Shown here in pieces: positions 55,273-64,000 of a stretch of 64,000 bases of DNA. Source of the DNA: Kosakonia sacchari. GTDB lineage: Bacteria > Pseudomonadota > Gammaproteobacteria > Enterobacterales > Enterobacteriaceae. A program made the translations under genes and the position numbers. The stretch covers positions 1-64,000 of the forward strand of contig FOAY01000016.1 of assembly GCA_900109485.1 (NCBI GenBank), given 5' to 3'. The number at the start of each line of letters is the position of its first letter. Positions within the stretch are counted from its first letter, which is position 1. Below the pieces are notes generated by a model. That model ran no database searches, had not been told where the DNA came from, and saw only the letters and a list, made by a program, of their open reading frames with translations.

Positions 55273-55288
55273 TGTGCTGAATGTCACA
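55273..55288. promoter_or_regulatory. NifA upstream activator site for nifB
   Basis: TGT, ten bases, ACA (TGTGCTGAATGTCACA) is a perfect NifA consensus. It lies about 90 bases upstream of the nifB -24 element, in the short gap directly behind the nifA stop codon. Confidence 0.8.
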
Positions 55289-55298
55289 AAAGCCCGCG

Positions 55299-56873
55299 CT
55301 ACATTCTCGGCATGGTGATGTCCATTGTCTGAATACGGTAAGCCACCTGGCGAGGAGTCATTCCCAGCAGCCGCGCTGCTTTTGCCTGTACCCAACCGGC
55401 TTTCTCCAGCGCGGCGATCAATCTTTGTCGCTCATCGAGGTTCTGATCGAGCCAGCTCTCTTCGCGCGGTGCGCTGGGCTGCGGCGGTTTTGGCAGATTT
55501 TCCCGGTGGTGAAACAAAATCACGTCGCGATCGATCAGCCCGCTTTCCGACATTACCGCCGAGCGTTCAAGGCAGTTTTCCAGTTCACGCACGTTTCCAG
55601 GCCAGCTATAGCTCATCAACAAACGGATCGCGCCATCGCTGATGCGCAGCGTGCGGTTCTGGTTTTGCGCGATTTTGCGCACCAGAAAGTGCGCCAGCTC
55701 GGCAATGTCCTCCTGGCGCTCGCGCAGCGGGGGCAGGGAGATCGGCATTACATTAAGGCGATAGTAGAGATCTTCGCGAAAATTCCCCAGCCGCACTTCC
55801 TCTTCCAGATTGCGGTTGGTGGCGGCAATGATCCGTACATTCACCCGCAGCGTTTCGTCGCCGCCGACGCGTTCCATTTCGCCTTCCTGCAAGATACGCA
55901 GCAATTTAGCCTGAAACGAGGCGCTACTTTCGCCGATCTCATCAAGAAACAGCGTACCGCCATCCGCCAGTTCGAAGCGGCCTTTGCGCTGGCGTACCGC
56001 GCCGGTAAACGCGCCTTTTTCGTGGCCGAAGAGTTCACTCTCCAGCAGCGTATCGGGCAGCGCCGCGCAGTTGAATTTGACGAACGGCGCGGCGGCGCGC
56101 GGTGAATTGTGGTGGATAGCATTGGCGATCAGTTCTTTACCGGTCCCGCTTTCGCCACGCACCAGCACGGTAGTGTCCCAGCGTGATACCTGGCGAATAA
56201 TTTCCAGCGTCTGGCGCATGGCCGCGCTTTTACCGACCATGTTTTCAAAACCAAACGGTCGCGACGGTGTACACCCGCGCTGGCTGGCGATCTGTGCGGC
56301 GGCTGCACGGGGTGAGGGCGCGACGCTGGGCGGTGTCATCAGGCGGACAGTTTGCGCCACCAGATTGGCGACGGTTTCGAGAAAACGCGTGCAGGCGGGC
56401 AGGCGCTCCTCATAGCGGGCCATCGGCTGGGCGGCCAGCACGCCGATGGGCTGCGAGTTGGGTCCCATCAGCGGCACGGCGATAAACGGCAGGCTGTAAT
56501 CATACAAGCCAAGGCGATCGAGAAAACGCTGATCGTCGGAGACACAGGGCAGCACCAGAGATTGTCCCTGTGACAGCACCGTGCCCACCAGCCCTTCACC
56601 CGGACGGTAGCGAATCTGCGAACTGCCGGGAATAAGCTGCTGATCGGCCTCCTGCAAGGCTTCAATGTTAAGGATCGCTTGCTGGCTGTCGTACAGACAG
56701 ATCATCCCGTGCTGCATAAAGGCATCGTTGTGCAGCACGCACAGCACTTCCTGTAGCGTCTGCCCGACCTCTGTCGCCCGGCTTAACACCACGCTGATAC
56801 GCTGCATGGCGGTAAACTGCTGGGAGAGGTCAAAGCGCCAGACGGTTGTACCCGACTCGGTTCGCTGAGTCAT
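55299..56873 (-). CDS. nifA: NifA, sigma-54-dependent nif activator
   Basis: A 524-residue activator, the same length as in Klebsiella. An N-terminal GAF domain spans about residues 25-180. The AAA+ domain has GESGTGKE (Walker A), ELFGHEKGAFTGA (sigma-54 contact) and GGTLFLDEIGE (Walker B). The C-terminal helix-turn-helix is AARLLGMTPRQVAYRI. It lacks the cysteine-rich linker of oxygen-sensitive NifA proteins, in keeping with oxygen control through NifL. It overlaps the nifL stop by 4 bases (ATGA), which couples the two proteins. Confidence 0.97.
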   Translation of the reverse strand: MTQRTESGTTVWRFDLSQQFTAMQRISVVLSRATEVGQTLQEVLCVLHNDAFMQHGMICLYDSQQAILNIEALQEADQQLIPGSSQIRYRPGEGLVGTVLSQGQSLVLPCVSDDQRFLDRLGLYDYSLPFIAVPLMGPNSQPIGVLAAQPMARYEERLPACTRFLETVANLVAQTVRLMTPPSVAPSPRAAAAQIASQRGCTPSRPFGFENMVGKSAAMRQTLEIIRQVSRWDTTVLVRGESGTGKELIANAIHHNSPRAAAPFVKFNCAALPDTLLESELFGHEKGAFTGAVRQRKGRFELADGGTLFLDEIGESSASFQAKLLRILQEGEMERVGGDETLRVNVRIIAATNRNLEEEVRLGNFREDLYYRLNVMPISLPPLRERQEDIAELAHFLVRKIAQNQNRTLRISDGAIRLLMSYSWPGNVRELENCLERSAVMSESGLIDRDVILFHHRENLPKPPQPSAPREESWLDQNLDERQRLIAALEKAGWVQAKAARLLGMTPRQVAYRIQTMDITMPRM

Positions 56874-58360
56874 AGTGAGCCTCCGGTCAGAGAGTGAAAT
56901 AACGGGAAACGCAGGGTCAGGCAGGTGCCTCCCTGAGGGCGGGAGGTCAGTTCTATTGCGCCGCGATGGTGGGCGACCAGCGTCTGGATCAGCCGCAGCT
57001 CCATGCCTTTACCGGGGGCATTGAGCGCATCGGGGGAATGGGTGTAGCGCACCTGAGTCAGCGGCACATTGTCGTTTAAATAGAACGACAGCCAGCCGCT
57101 CTCTTCGCGGGCGTAAAGCTGAGTCTGCACCGTGAAATCACGTAGCTCAGCGGCAATATCCAGCGTTCTGTCGAGCCACAGGCTCAGGCAGGCAAGCAGT
57201 TGTGTTCGCTGGCCAAAGCCCACCAGATCGGGGGATTCCAGCTCAATTTGCAGGTTTTCGCCCTGGTTATAGCGGGTGTGATACAGGGCGCGCAGATCGT
57301 CAAGGAACGGCTGGAGCGGCCAGACTGCCGGGCTTTCCAGCTCCAGCGACGGACGGCAACGTTGCAGCCGCGCCATCGCTTCTTCGCCTTCACGCCAGGC
57401 GGCATCCAGCGCCAGATTGCTGTGATCGTCGCCATTTAAACGACGTGCGGCGGCCAGCATATTGATCGGGCAATTGAGTTGCACCAGCGCGGCGTCCAGC
57501 GATTCGCGGATCGCCGCCAGCAATTTACCGCTGGTTATCTGCTGCTTCAGACGATCGAGACGCCCCTGTTCCTGTTGTTGCTGCTGCTGGGTATTGTCGG
57601 TGATCACCACCAGCGTGCGCGGCACGGCGCTATCAATAAAGTAGCGGCCTGCTTCTTCACTGACGCCCGGCAGCGCCCAGCAGGTGACGGACAACCAGCG
57701 CACGGTGCCGCGCAGCGCTACCGGCAGCACCAGCCCCTGCGCCAGCTCCGCCTTATGGGCGGAAAAATTGAGTTCGGTGAGCAGCTCTTTACCGCCGCAA
57801 TCGGCGCAAAAAGTTTTGTAGGCGAGGTTATCCATCACCACCTGATCGCGCTCGTCTACCACCACGACCGCCGCCGGAATATTGTTCAACACGGCTTCGG
57901 TCAGCGTCATATGATTGCGCAGCCGTTGTTCCAGCGCGTAGCTGGTGCTGATGTCGCGCTGCATCGCCAGGTAATGTTCGAGTTTGCCGAACGCATTAAA
58001 CAGTGGGGTGATGTCGATCTCCACCAGAAACAGGCTGCCGTCGCGGCGACGATTGATCAGTTGCCCGCGCCACGGACGGTGTTGCAGTAGGGTGTGCCAC
58101 ATATCCTGGTAGATTTCACGCGGCGTCTGTTTACTGGCAAGCAGGCGCGGGTTTTGCTGCAACAACTCTTCCAGCTCATACCCCGACTGGCGGCAAAACG
58201 CGGGGTTGGCATACAGAATGTGGGCATCGGCATCGGTCAGTGAAATGGCGACGGGAGCCTGTTCAACCATGGTGAAAAACAACCCGGGATGCTGTTGTGA
58301 GAGCGCTCCGGCGATCTCGGCGGGCGCTGCGGCGTCCATCATCATATTCAGGGTCATCAC
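56870..58360 (-). CDS. nifL: NifL, redox and nitrogen sensing anti-activator of NifA
   Basis: A 496-residue protein matching Klebsiella NifL (495). The N-terminal PAS domain binds FAD (LFFTMVEQAPVAISLTDADA then YANPAFCRQSGYE), a second PAS follows around residue 150, then a Q-rich linker (QQQQQQEQGRLDRLKQQ) and a GHKL-like C-terminal domain ending with GKGMELRLIQTLVAHHRGA. It inhibits NifA when oxygen or fixed nitrogen is present. AGGAG lies six bases before the first of two tandem ATGs (58360, 58357). Confidence 0.96.
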   Translation of the reverse strand: MMTLNMMMDAAAPAEIAGALSQQHPGLFFTMVEQAPVAISLTDADAHILYANPAFCRQSGYELEELLQQNPRLLASKQTPREIYQDMWHTLLQHRPWRGQLINRRRDGSLFLVEIDITPLFNAFGKLEHYLAMQRDISTSYALEQRLRNHMTLTEAVLNNIPAAVVVVDERDQVVMDNLAYKTFCADCGGKELLTELNFSAHKAELAQGLVLPVALRGTVRWLSVTCWALPGVSEEAGRYFIDSAVPRTLVVITDNTQQQQQQEQGRLDRLKQQITSGKLLAAIRESLDAALVQLNCPINMLAAARRLNGDDHSNLALDAAWREGEEAMARLQRCRPSLELESPAVWPLQPFLDDLRALYHTRYNQGENLQIELESPDLVGFGQRTQLLACLSLWLDRTLDIAAELRDFTVQTQLYAREESGWLSFYLNDNVPLTQVRYTHSPDALNAPGKGMELRLIQTLVAHHRGAIELTSRPQGGTCLTLRFPLFHSLTGGSL

Positions 58361-58384
58361 AAACTCCTGTGGTCAACATGGGAA

Positions 58385-58400
58385 TGTCGCAGTTATGACA
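58385..58400. promoter_or_regulatory. NifA upstream activator site, probably for nifF
   Basis: TGTCGCAGTTATGACA is a perfect TGT-N10-ACA NifA site. It lies in the nifL leader, about 240 bases from the nifF -24 element. In Klebsiella the nifF activator site is likewise remote and close to the nifL start. Confidence 0.75.
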
Positions 58401-58453
58401 ATTTGTGCCACCTGTCGACTTTCGTCCGAACATAAACGGACACTCATTAACCA

Positions 58454-58469
58454 TGCAAAGGGTGCGCCT
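58454..58469 (-). promoter_or_regulatory. Sigma-54 promoter of nifLA
   Basis: On the minus strand AGGCGCACCCTTTGCA gives GG and GC ten bases apart. Transcription should begin near 58443, leaving a leader of about 80 bases. Activation is expected from NtrC bound at the sites at 58579-58615. Confidence 0.85.
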
Positions 58470-58578
58470 TTGGCCCTTGTTACTCGCTGTAAGATTGATC
58501 CAGATCCCTGTTTGCCGCCGATTTTTACCCTTTTGCCCTCTGGCTGTGCGCGGCAGCGGCCAAATGGGTGGATAAAAA

Positions 58579-58615
58579 AGCGCCGCTCTGGTGCATAACT
58601 GGCCAATACAGTGCA
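58579..58615. promoter_or_regulatory. Two NtrC-like binding sites upstream of nifLA
   Basis: Two minus-strand sites, TGCACCAGAGCGGCGCT (58579-58595) and TGCACTGTATTGGCCAG (58599-58615), each match about 12 of 17 positions of the NtrC consensus, with a perfect TGCAC half. Their centres fall near -144 and -164 from the predicted nifL start, the positions known in Klebsiella. Confidence 0.7.
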
Positions 58616-58636
58616 GCCATTGCCCGGCAAAAAAAC

Positions 58637-58652
58637 TGGCACAGTCTTCGCA
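58637..58652 (+). promoter_or_regulatory. Sigma-54 promoter of nifF
   Basis: TGGCACAGTCTTCGCA has TGGCAC and GC elements with exact -24/-12 spacing. Transcription should start near 58663, about 50 bases before the nifF ATG. Confidence 0.87.
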
Positions 58653-58714
58653 ATATCTCCGGTGATAGCCGCCTGTTCAGGGCGGATTCACACTTTTTCT
58701 CACAGGAGCACGCG

Positions 58715-59245
58715 ATGGCTAACATTGGAATTTTTTTCGGTACCGACACGGGCAAAACCCGCAAGATTGCCAAAATGATCCACCAAAAACTGGGTGCGGC
58801 GGCCGATGCGCCGGTGAATATCAACCGTACCGATCTCGACACCTTTCTTTCTTATCCGGTACTGCTGCTGGGGACGCCGACGCTCGGCGACGGGCAACTG
58901 CCGGGGCTGGATGCTGGCTGTGAGGACGCGTCATGGGGAGAGTTTGTCGCCCAGCTTGAGAGCAACAGCCTGAGCGGCAAAACCGTGGCGCTGTTTGGTC
59001 TTGGCGACCAGGTAGGTTACCCGGATAACTTTGTCAGCGGCCTGCGCCCGCTGTATGAGGCGCTGAAAAACAGCGGCGCGCAGATTGTCGGCCACTGGCC
59101 GAATGAAGGCTATGAATTCAACGCCTCATCGGCGCTGGAAGCGGATAAATTTGTCGGCTTAGTGATCGATCAGGACAATCAGTATGACCTGACCGACGAA
59201 CGAGTGGATGCCTGGCTGGAAACGCTTAAGCCGGTATTTTTGTAA
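58715..59245 (+). CDS. nifF: NifF, flavodoxin electron donor to nitrogenase
   Basis: A 176-residue long-chain flavodoxin, the Klebsiella NifF length. The FMN phosphate loop is FFGTDTGKTRKIAKM, and FMN ring loops appear as GTPTLGDGQLPG and GLGDQVGYPDNF. It carries electrons from pyruvate oxidoreductase NifJ to NifH. CAGGAG precedes the ATG. It is divergent from nifL, sharing the regulatory region. Confidence 0.96.
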   Translation: MANIGIFFGTDTGKTRKIAKMIHQKLGAAADAPVNINRTDLDTFLSYPVLLLGTPTLGDGQLPGLDAGCEDASWGEFVAQLESNSLSGKTVALFGLGDQVGYPDNFVSGLRPLYEALKNSGAQIVGHWPNEGYEFNASSALEADKFVGLVIDQDNQYDLTDERVDAWLETLKPVFL

Positions 59246-59253
59246 GTGATATG

Positions 59254-59277
59254 GCCGGGTAACGCGGTTTACCCGGC
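59254..59277 (+). terminator. Hairpin after nifF
   Basis: GCCGGGTAA pairs with TTACCCGGC across a six-base loop just behind the nifF stop codon. No T run follows, so it may need a helper or serve mRNA stability. Confidence 0.6.
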
Positions 59278-59301
59278 AGCAAGATAACAGGTTCGACAGC
59301 C

Positions 59302-59355
59302 AGGCCTGATAAGCGTTAGCCGTGTAGGCCTGATAAGCGTTAGCGCCATCAGGCA
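59302..59355. repeat. REP-like repeats, two copies
   Basis: AGGCCTGATAAGCGTTAGC occurs at 59302-59320 and again at 59326-59344. The second is completed by GCCATCAGGCA, so GCCTGAT faces ATCAGGC. This is a small BIME-like cluster between convergent nifF and nifM, related to the element at position 1. Confidence 0.7.
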
Positions 59356-59375
59356 ATAATGTTCTACAGGTGAAA

Positions 59376-60170
59376 TTAATCTGCCACCACGCTGCGGGTT
59401 AGCGCCGCCAGCCACTGGCGCTGGTACTGCTGCTGGTTTTGACGAATCAAATAGCCTCTGGCTTTTTCCAGCGCTTCCTCCTGCGGCATCGGCGCGGCGT
59501 CACGAATTGCTTCGCACCATAACAGATGCCAGCCGAGACGGGTTTCGATGGGCGCGCTGAGGCCATTTTCCGCCAGCGCAAACAGCGCGGCGTCGAGTTC
59601 GGGATAGAGCAACCCCTGGCTTATCCAGCCCAGACGTCCACCTTCCAGCGCGCTGGGGCAGTGGGAGTAGCGCTGTGCCAGCCGGGCAAAAGCCTGGCGC
59701 GAGGCGTTAATGTCCTGATGAAAACGGCGGATCTGGCGCTGTACTGCGGCATCGTCGTTATCGACGGTCAGCAGAATATGAGATGTCAGCCGCTGCGGCG
59801 GGCGCATAAACTGCGCCTGATGTTGTTGATACCAGGCCAGCACCTGCAAATCGTCCGGCAGCGGGGCGCGTCCGGCAACCTCGGTGAACTGTAACTCCAT
59901 GCGGGCATGATGGCGGATCACCGTCTGCCGCTCGTCAGCAGAAAAATGCCCGTCATCCAGCCAGCTTGCCAGCGAGGTCGCGACACTCTGCAACACGCTA
60001 TCCGGCAGGGGGTCACCGGCAGCAACTTCCACCACCGCCTGTTCCAGCTGGCACTGGCGGGTGAAGGCATCGTCAAACGCGGTTTGCTGATCGGCAGGAA
60101 TGTGCTCCGGTTCGCACTGCCAGCGCGTCATTGCCAGCCGTCGCCGGGCGAAGCGTTGCCACGGCGTCAT
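59376..60170 (-). CDS. nifM: NifM, peptidyl-prolyl isomerase for NifH maturation
   Basis: A 264-residue protein (Klebsiella about 266). The C-terminal half is a parvulin/PpiC domain with TSHILLTVDNDD, AQRYSHCPSALEGGRLGWIS and ETRLGWHLLWCE. NifM helps fold the nitrogenase Fe protein. The ATG overlaps the nifZ stop (ATGA). Last gene of nifUSVWZM. Confidence 0.95.
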   Translation of the reverse strand: MTPWQRFARRRLAMTRWQCEPEHIPADQQTAFDDAFTRQCQLEQAVVEVAAGDPLPDSVLQSVATSLASWLDDGHFSADERQTVIRHHARMELQFTEVAGRAPLPDDLQVLAWYQQHQAQFMRPPQRLTSHILLTVDNDDAAVQRQIRRFHQDINASRQAFARLAQRYSHCPSALEGGRLGWISQGLLYPELDAALFALAENGLSAPIETRLGWHLLWCEAIRDAAPMPQEEALEKARGYLIRQNQQQYQRQWLAALTRSVVAD

Positions 60171-60610
60171 GCGTCGGCCTCCAGCAGGATCATGGCGCTG
60201 GCGGGCACCCGGAACCAGCGCCCGGAAAACGTGACGGTGTAACTCTCTCCGCTTTCTCCCTGGTCCGTTCCTTCAATACGGCCATGCTCTCCGGCGGCGA
60301 TCACCACTTCGCCATTCACCGACAGCGCGTGGCGGCAGGCAACCCGATCGCCATACTGAAACTGCCCGGCGTGCCACGGCACGGAAAGCGGCAGTAGCTC
60401 CTGCTCGCGGCAGCCAACCACCAAATCGTCATCGAGAAAATGCACCTGATAGATAATCTGATCCATCAAAAAGGTGCCCCATTCACGGACAAAACCGGTA
60501 CTGCCGCGACGAACCAGCAGGTCGCCGCGCGCAAAGCCGCGCATGGTGCCGTCATTGCGAATGGCGCGGGTAACGCGCACCTCTTCGCCAAAATCGAATT
60601 TTTGTCTCAT
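60167..60610 (-). CDS. nifZ: NifZ, nitrogenase MoFe-protein maturation factor
   Basis: A 147-residue protein starting MRQKFDFGEEVRVTRAIRND at ATG 60610, like Klebsiella NifZ (148). The segment RRGSTGFVREWGTFL and FSGRWFRVPA are conserved. It assists P-cluster formation on NifDK. Overlaps nifW by 4 bases. Confidence 0.94.
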   Translation of the reverse strand: MRQKFDFGEEVRVTRAIRNDGTMRGFARGDLLVRRGSTGFVREWGTFLMDQIIYQVHFLDDDLVVGCREQELLPLSVPWHAGQFQYGDRVACRHALSVNGEVVIAAGEHGRIEGTDQGESGESYTVTFSGRWFRVPASAMILLEADA

Positions 60611-60864
60611 GAGGTATGCTCCGGAAGGTAGTGCTGATAGCTCTCCGTCAGCAACCGGCGCGCCAGCAGCCACGGGGCGCGGGGCGCCTCTTCCAGCAGA
60701 TTGCGCAGCGGTACGTTTTGCCGCAGCCGCTGGTGAAACTCCCGCAGCACCGGCAGACAGCAGTGGCGCAGCACCAGCGGATCATACGGCACGCTGAAGA
60801 ATTCAAAAAAGGACTCGGCGGTATCAAGCTCATCCACGCCGGGGATTTGATAAAACCACTCCAT
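60607..60864 (-). CDS. nifW: NifW, nitrogenase stabilising/protective protein
   Basis: An 85-residue protein (Klebsiella 86) with MEWFYQIPGVDELDTAESFF and APWLLARRLLTESYQ. NifW associates with the MoFe protein and is linked to oxygen protection and homocitrate handling. The ATG at 60864 lies just after the nifV stop; a longer open frame to 60900 is not supported. Confidence 0.94.
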   Translation of the reverse strand: MEWFYQIPGVDELDTAESFFEFFSVPYDPLVLRHCCLPVLREFHQRLRQNVPLRNLLEEAPRAPWLLARRLLTESYQHYLPEHTS

Positions 60865-60866
60865 CG

Positions 60867-62006
60867 TCAGCCCCTCGCAAAGTGTGCGGATTCCCCACAC
60901 AGCGCATCGTAAAGTGCCACCAGCTCATCCTCTTTCGGTGTGCGTTTCCAGCACTCGGCAAAGCGGCGGATCGCCGGCAGCAGCAGATCGATTTGCAGGG
61001 TATCGAGGTGATACCCCATGCGGGCGAAGACACCATCCACCGCCTGGCGACCGGAGTGTTTGCCCAGCACCAGCCGGTACTCGCGCCCCATCAGCGCCGG
61101 ATCAATCGCCTGATAGCTTTCGCGATCGCGCAGCAGCGCGGCGACATGAACGCCGGATTCATGGGTGAACACCTGCGCGCCGACCAGCGGCTGCTGCGGG
61201 TCAATCGCCCGCTGTGCCGCGTCGGCCACGGTCTGGCACAGGGACGGCAGGCACGTAAAATCAACGCCGCAATCCCGTTGCAGGCAGCGGCTCAGGCTCA
61301 GCGCAACGGTTTCCAGCGCGGCATTACCTGCGCGTTCGCCCAGCCCCAGCACCGTAGTGTTAACGCTGGTAGCTCCGGCGCGTACCGCCGCCAGCGTATT
61401 GGCGGTCGCCAGCCCCAGATCGTTGTGCGCGTGCATTTCGATTTCGCCCGGCCAGTATTCGCCAAGCGCCTGGATGCGGGTGGTGGTGGTAAAGGGATCG
61501 AGCAGGCCGAGCGTGTCGGCGAAACGCAGCCGTTTCGCACCCGCCTCGCGGGCGATATCGGCAATCTGGTTCAGTGTCTGATCGCTGGCGCGCGAGGCAT
61601 CTTCACAGCCGACACAGACCTGCATTCCCAGCGTCCGCGCGTGTGCAATCAGCGTACCCAGCTTATCGAGCAACTGCGGCAGCGGCTCGCGAAGCTTGTA
61701 CTGGCGCAGCTTGTCTGAAGCGGGCAGGGAGATATCTACCCAGTCCATACCGAGATCTGCGCTCTGGCGGATCTCGTCGCGGTTCATCCGGCACCAGGAC
61801 ATCAGCGTGGCGGCGGGCAAATGCTGGCGCACCTGCAAAATGCGCTGGCGCTCCTCGTCGCCCATCGCGGGGGTGCCGACTTCGAGCGCGGTAACGCCCG
61901 CCGCAAACAGCGCCTCGGCGATGGCGATTTTCTCGCTGGCGAGGAAAGCAACGCCAGGGCTCTGTTCGCCGTCGCGCAGGGTGGTGTCGTTGATAAGCAC
62001 ATTCAT
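60867..62006 (-). CDS. nifV: NifV, homocitrate synthase
   Basis: A 379-residue enzyme (Klebsiella 381). It joins acetyl-CoA and 2-oxoglutarate to give homocitrate, the organic ligand of FeMo-cofactor. Motifs are [28 protein letters not shown] (metal ligands), [12 protein letters not shown] and [10 protein letters not shown]. Start at ATG 62006 fits homologues; the frame continues upstream into nifS. Confidence 0.96.
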   Translation of the reverse strand: MNVLINDTTLRDGEQSPGVAFLASEKIAIAEALFAAGVTALEVGTPAMGDEERQRILQVRQHLPAATLMSWCRMNRDEIRQSADLGMDWVDISLPASDKLRQYKLREPLPQLLDKLGTLIAHARTLGMQVCVGCEDASRASDQTLNQIADIAREAGAKRLRFADTLGLLDPFTTTTRIQALGEYWPGEIEMHAHNDLGLATANTLAAVRAGATSVNTTVLGLGERAGNAALETVALSLSRCLQRDCGVDFTCLPSLCQTVADAAQRAIDPQQPLVGAQVFTHESGVHVAALLRDRESYQAIDPALMGREYRLVLGKHSGRQAVDGVFARMGYHLDTLQIDLLLPAIRRFAECWKRTPKEDELVALYDALCGESAHFARG

Positions 62007-62016
62007 GCTCGCCGCC

Positions 62017-63219
62017 TTAGCCGTATAACGGCGCAAATGCCGATTCAGCCGCCCCGGGTTTTCCCTCCTGCCAGTAGGGCGAGAGCATCCGCAGACGGGC
62101 AATAATCGTTGGCAGGGTGTCGATCACGTAGTCGATCTCTTTCTCACGCGTGTAGCGCGACAGCGAGAAACGAATACTGCCGTGCGCGGCGGTGTAAGGA
62201 ATGTTCATCGCCCGCATGACATGCGAAGGTTCCAGCGAACCGGAGGTACAGGCGCTGCCGCTCGACGCCGCAATGCCCGCCTGGTTCAGCAGCAATAAGA
62301 TGGCTTCCCCTTCGATAAACTCAAACGCCAGATTGGTGGTGCCGGGTACGCGCGGCTGGTTGCCGCCCATCACCATCACCGAAGGCACCTGCGCGATGAG
62401 TCCTTCCTGCAGCCGATCGCGCAGGTGCGCCAGCGAGGCGGCGCCCGGCAGATGGATCTGCGCCAGTTCGCAGGCCGTACCCATGCCGACAATCCCGGCA
62501 ATGTTTTCCGTCCCTGCGCGACGTCCGCGCTCCTGGTGGCCGCCGCGCAGCAGCGGACGAAAACGCGTTCCGCGCCGCAGATAGAGGCAGCCGACGCCTT
62601 TCGGCCCGTGCAGTTTGTGCGCCGAACAGGAGAGCATATCGATCTGCGTGCGGCCAATATCCAGCGGAATTTTGCCGACCACCTGCACCGCATCGCAGTG
62701 GAACAGCGCGCCGTATTCCTGCGCCATGGCCGCCATTTCAATTACCGGAAACAGCACGCCGGTTTCGTTGTTCGCCCACATCACGCTCACCACCGCTACC
62801 CGCGGGCTGAGCGCCTGGCGGTACTGCTCCATATCCAGCGCGCCGTCGCTATTCACGCCAATGCGGTGGATCAGGTAACCCTGGCGCTCCAGGTGTTCGC
62901 AGACGGCAAGCGTGGCCGGGTGTTCTACCGCAGTGGTGATGATTTCCCGGCGCTCCGGCATCAGTTCAACGCAGGCGTGCAGCGCGGTTGATGTGGCTTC
63001 GGTAGCGCAGGAGGTGAAAATAATCTCGCTGGCATGATCGGCGCCAAGCAGGGCGGCAACCTGCTGGTGTGCGCGCTCAAGGGCCGCGCGGGAAGGCGTG
63101 CCGAAATCATGAATCGAAGACGGGTTACCATAATGCTCGGTCAGAAAGGGCATCATCGCTTCCAGTACCATCGGATCGATGCGCGTGGTGGCGTTGTTAT
63201 CTAGATAAACCTGTTTCAT
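62017..63219 (-). CDS. nifS: NifS, cysteine desulfurase
   Basis: A 400-residue PLP enzyme, the exact Klebsiella length. It begins [17 protein letters not shown]. The PLP lysine lies in [14 protein letters not shown], and the catalytic cysteine in [16 protein letters not shown]. It delivers sulfur from cysteine to NifU for nitrogenase clusters. Ten bases separate it from nifV. Confidence 0.97.
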   Translation of the reverse strand: MKQVYLDNNATTRIDPMVLEAMMPFLTEHYGNPSSIHDFGTPSRAALERAHQQVAALLGADHASEIIFTSCATEATSTALHACVELMPERREIITTAVEHPATLAVCEHLERQGYLIHRIGVNSDGALDMEQYRQALSPRVAVVSVMWANNETGVLFPVIEMAAMAQEYGALFHCDAVQVVGKIPLDIGRTQIDMLSCSAHKLHGPKGVGCLYLRRGTRFRPLLRGGHQERGRRAGTENIAGIVGMGTACELAQIHLPGAASLAHLRDRLQEGLIAQVPSVMVMGGNQPRVPGTTNLAFEFIEGEAILLLLNQAGIAASSGSACTSGSLEPSHVMRAMNIPYTAAHGSIRFSLSRYTREKEIDYVIDTLPTIIARLRMLSPYWQEGKPGAAESAFAPLYG

Positions 63220-63233
63220 CTTCTTCCCCTCGG

Positions 63234-64000
63234 TTAATACGCTGCGGCTTCAGCGGCCACGACTTCCATATAACAGCCGGTGCGTTCCATCAGTTTTTGC
63301 TGTAACCAGGCGAGCGTCATGTCGGTCATCATGCAGCCGCTACAACTGCCGGAGAGGCTGACCGTGACTTTATGGTTTGCCACGCTGAGCAGCGCCATAT
63401 CGCCGCCATCGGCCTGAATATGCGGGCGCAGTTCGGTGATGGCATCAACCACTTCCTGCCAGTGCGGATCTTTGGTCGTCGCAACCGGCACGGCGACCTG
63501 CGGGTGCTGCGCGAGAATATCGGCCAGCGCCAGTTCGATTTTTTCATGGCACGAGGTACAGCCGCCGCCCGCTTTGGTGTAGTTGATCACCTCTTCCAGC
63601 GTGGTCAGCCCGTTGCTGAGCACCGCGCGGCGAATCTGTCCTTCATCCACGCCAAAGCACTTACAAATCAGTGCGCCTTCTTCGTGGTCATCTTCCAGCG
63701 TTTCGCCGCGGTAGTTGGCGATGGCAGCGCGCAGCGCTTCCTGGCCCATGACCGAGCAGTGCATTTTTTGCGGCGGTAAACCGTCAAGATAATCGGCAAT
63801 CTGTTGGTTGGTGACCTGTTCGGCCTGCGCCAGCGTGCGGCCGATAATCAGTTCCGTTAAGGCGGAAGAAGAGGCAATTGCGCTGCCGCAGCCAAAGGTC
63901 TGAAACCCGGCCTCAAGAATGGTTTCATCTTGCGGATCCACTCGCAGCATCAGCCGTAACGCATCGCCACAGCTTAACGATCCCACATCACCCACGGCGT
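63234..64000 (-). CDS. nifU: NifU, Fe-S cluster scaffold (5' end beyond the window)
   Basis: About 255 of the roughly 274 residues are present; the front lies past the right edge, and the frame continues to the last base ([15 protein letters not shown] is internal). Cysteine sites of all three modules are visible: [13 protein letters not shown] and KMHCSVMG (IscU-like), ICKCFG and [10 protein letters not shown] (the 2Fe-2S domain), and [12 protein letters not shown] (Nfu-like). It assembles clusters with NifS for the nitrogenase proteins. The GTG at 63995 is not its start. Confidence 0.96.
   Translation of the reverse strand, partial: AVGDVGSLSCGDALRLMLRVDPQDETILEAGFQTFGCGSAIASSSALTELIIGRTLAQAEQVTNQQIADYLDGLPPQKMHCSVMGQEALRAAIANYRGETLEDDHEEGALICKCFGVDEGQIRRAVLSNGLTTLEEVINYTKAGGGCTSCHEKIELALADILAQHPQVAVPVATTKDPHWQEVVDAITELRPHIQADGGDMALLSVANHKVTVSLSGSCSGCMMTDMTLAWLQQKLMERTGCYMEVVAAEAAAY

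Noticed and set aside
63993..63995. GTG as the start of nifU
   Set aside because: Homologues have a valine inside the protein at this place and about 20 more residues before it; the real start is beyond the window.

Overview
The window looks like the chromosome of a motile, nitrogen-fixing Enterobacteriaceae, most likely Kosakonia or a close relative. Three things point there. The right end carries a nif cluster in the Klebsiella gene order (nifU-S-V-W-Z-M, nifF, nifL-A, nifB-Q). The middle carries genes syntenic with the E. coli yne region (yneJ, sad/yneI, glsB/yneH, yneG, a yneF-type diguanylate cyclase, uxaB, yneE). Two chemoreceptor genes argue against the non-motile genus Klebsiella. The genus call is inference; no rRNA or tRNA gene is visible.

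Layout. 0-9.1 kb: a catabolic locus built from two divergent arms. The left arm encodes an iron-dependent alcohol dehydrogenase, a DapA/NanA-type aldolase, a sodium/solute symporter, a sialidase-like BNR protein, a YhcH-type protein and a short-chain dehydrogenase. The right arm encodes a four-carbon acid sugar kinase, a PdxA2-type dehydrogenase (the D-threonate pathway pair) and a DeoR regulator. A palindrome and a CRP-like site lie between the arms. 9.1-16.3 kb: an L-lactate dehydrogenase-type gene, a GNAT, AraC regulators, a second-type cyclopropane fatty acid synthase and a lutABC (ykgEFG) lactate-utilisation operon.

16.3-33.2 kb: accessory DNA of mixed composition. It holds several LysR/target pairs, gene remnants, an unusual Tat-signal S41-like protein and an AT-rich CSS-EAL phosphodiesterase. 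It also holds a complete fluoride-resistance operon: sigma-70 promoter, fluoride riboswitch, manganese pyrophosphatase, universal stress protein, spare enolase and CrcB fluoride channel. The operon pairs fluoride export with copies of two classically fluoride-sensitive enzymes. A decapitated gene remnant marks the junction with the core yneJ gene at 33.2 kb.

33.2-53 kb: core-like and signalling genes. These include PtrR/Sad for succinate semialdehyde, glutaminase GlsB, three consecutive GGDEF genes, UxaB for galacturonate catabolism, bestrophin-like YneE, a likely 34-residue membrane protein, a MocR regulator with an AhpD-like target, a LysR/aldehyde dehydrogenase pair, a second chemoreceptor and an EAL-HDOD protein. 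53.2-64 kb: the nif genes. NtrC-like sites and a sigma-54 promoter drive nifLA; NifA upstream sites and sigma-54 promoters can be placed for nifF and nifB. NifU runs off the right edge, and the remaining nif operons presumably lie beyond it.
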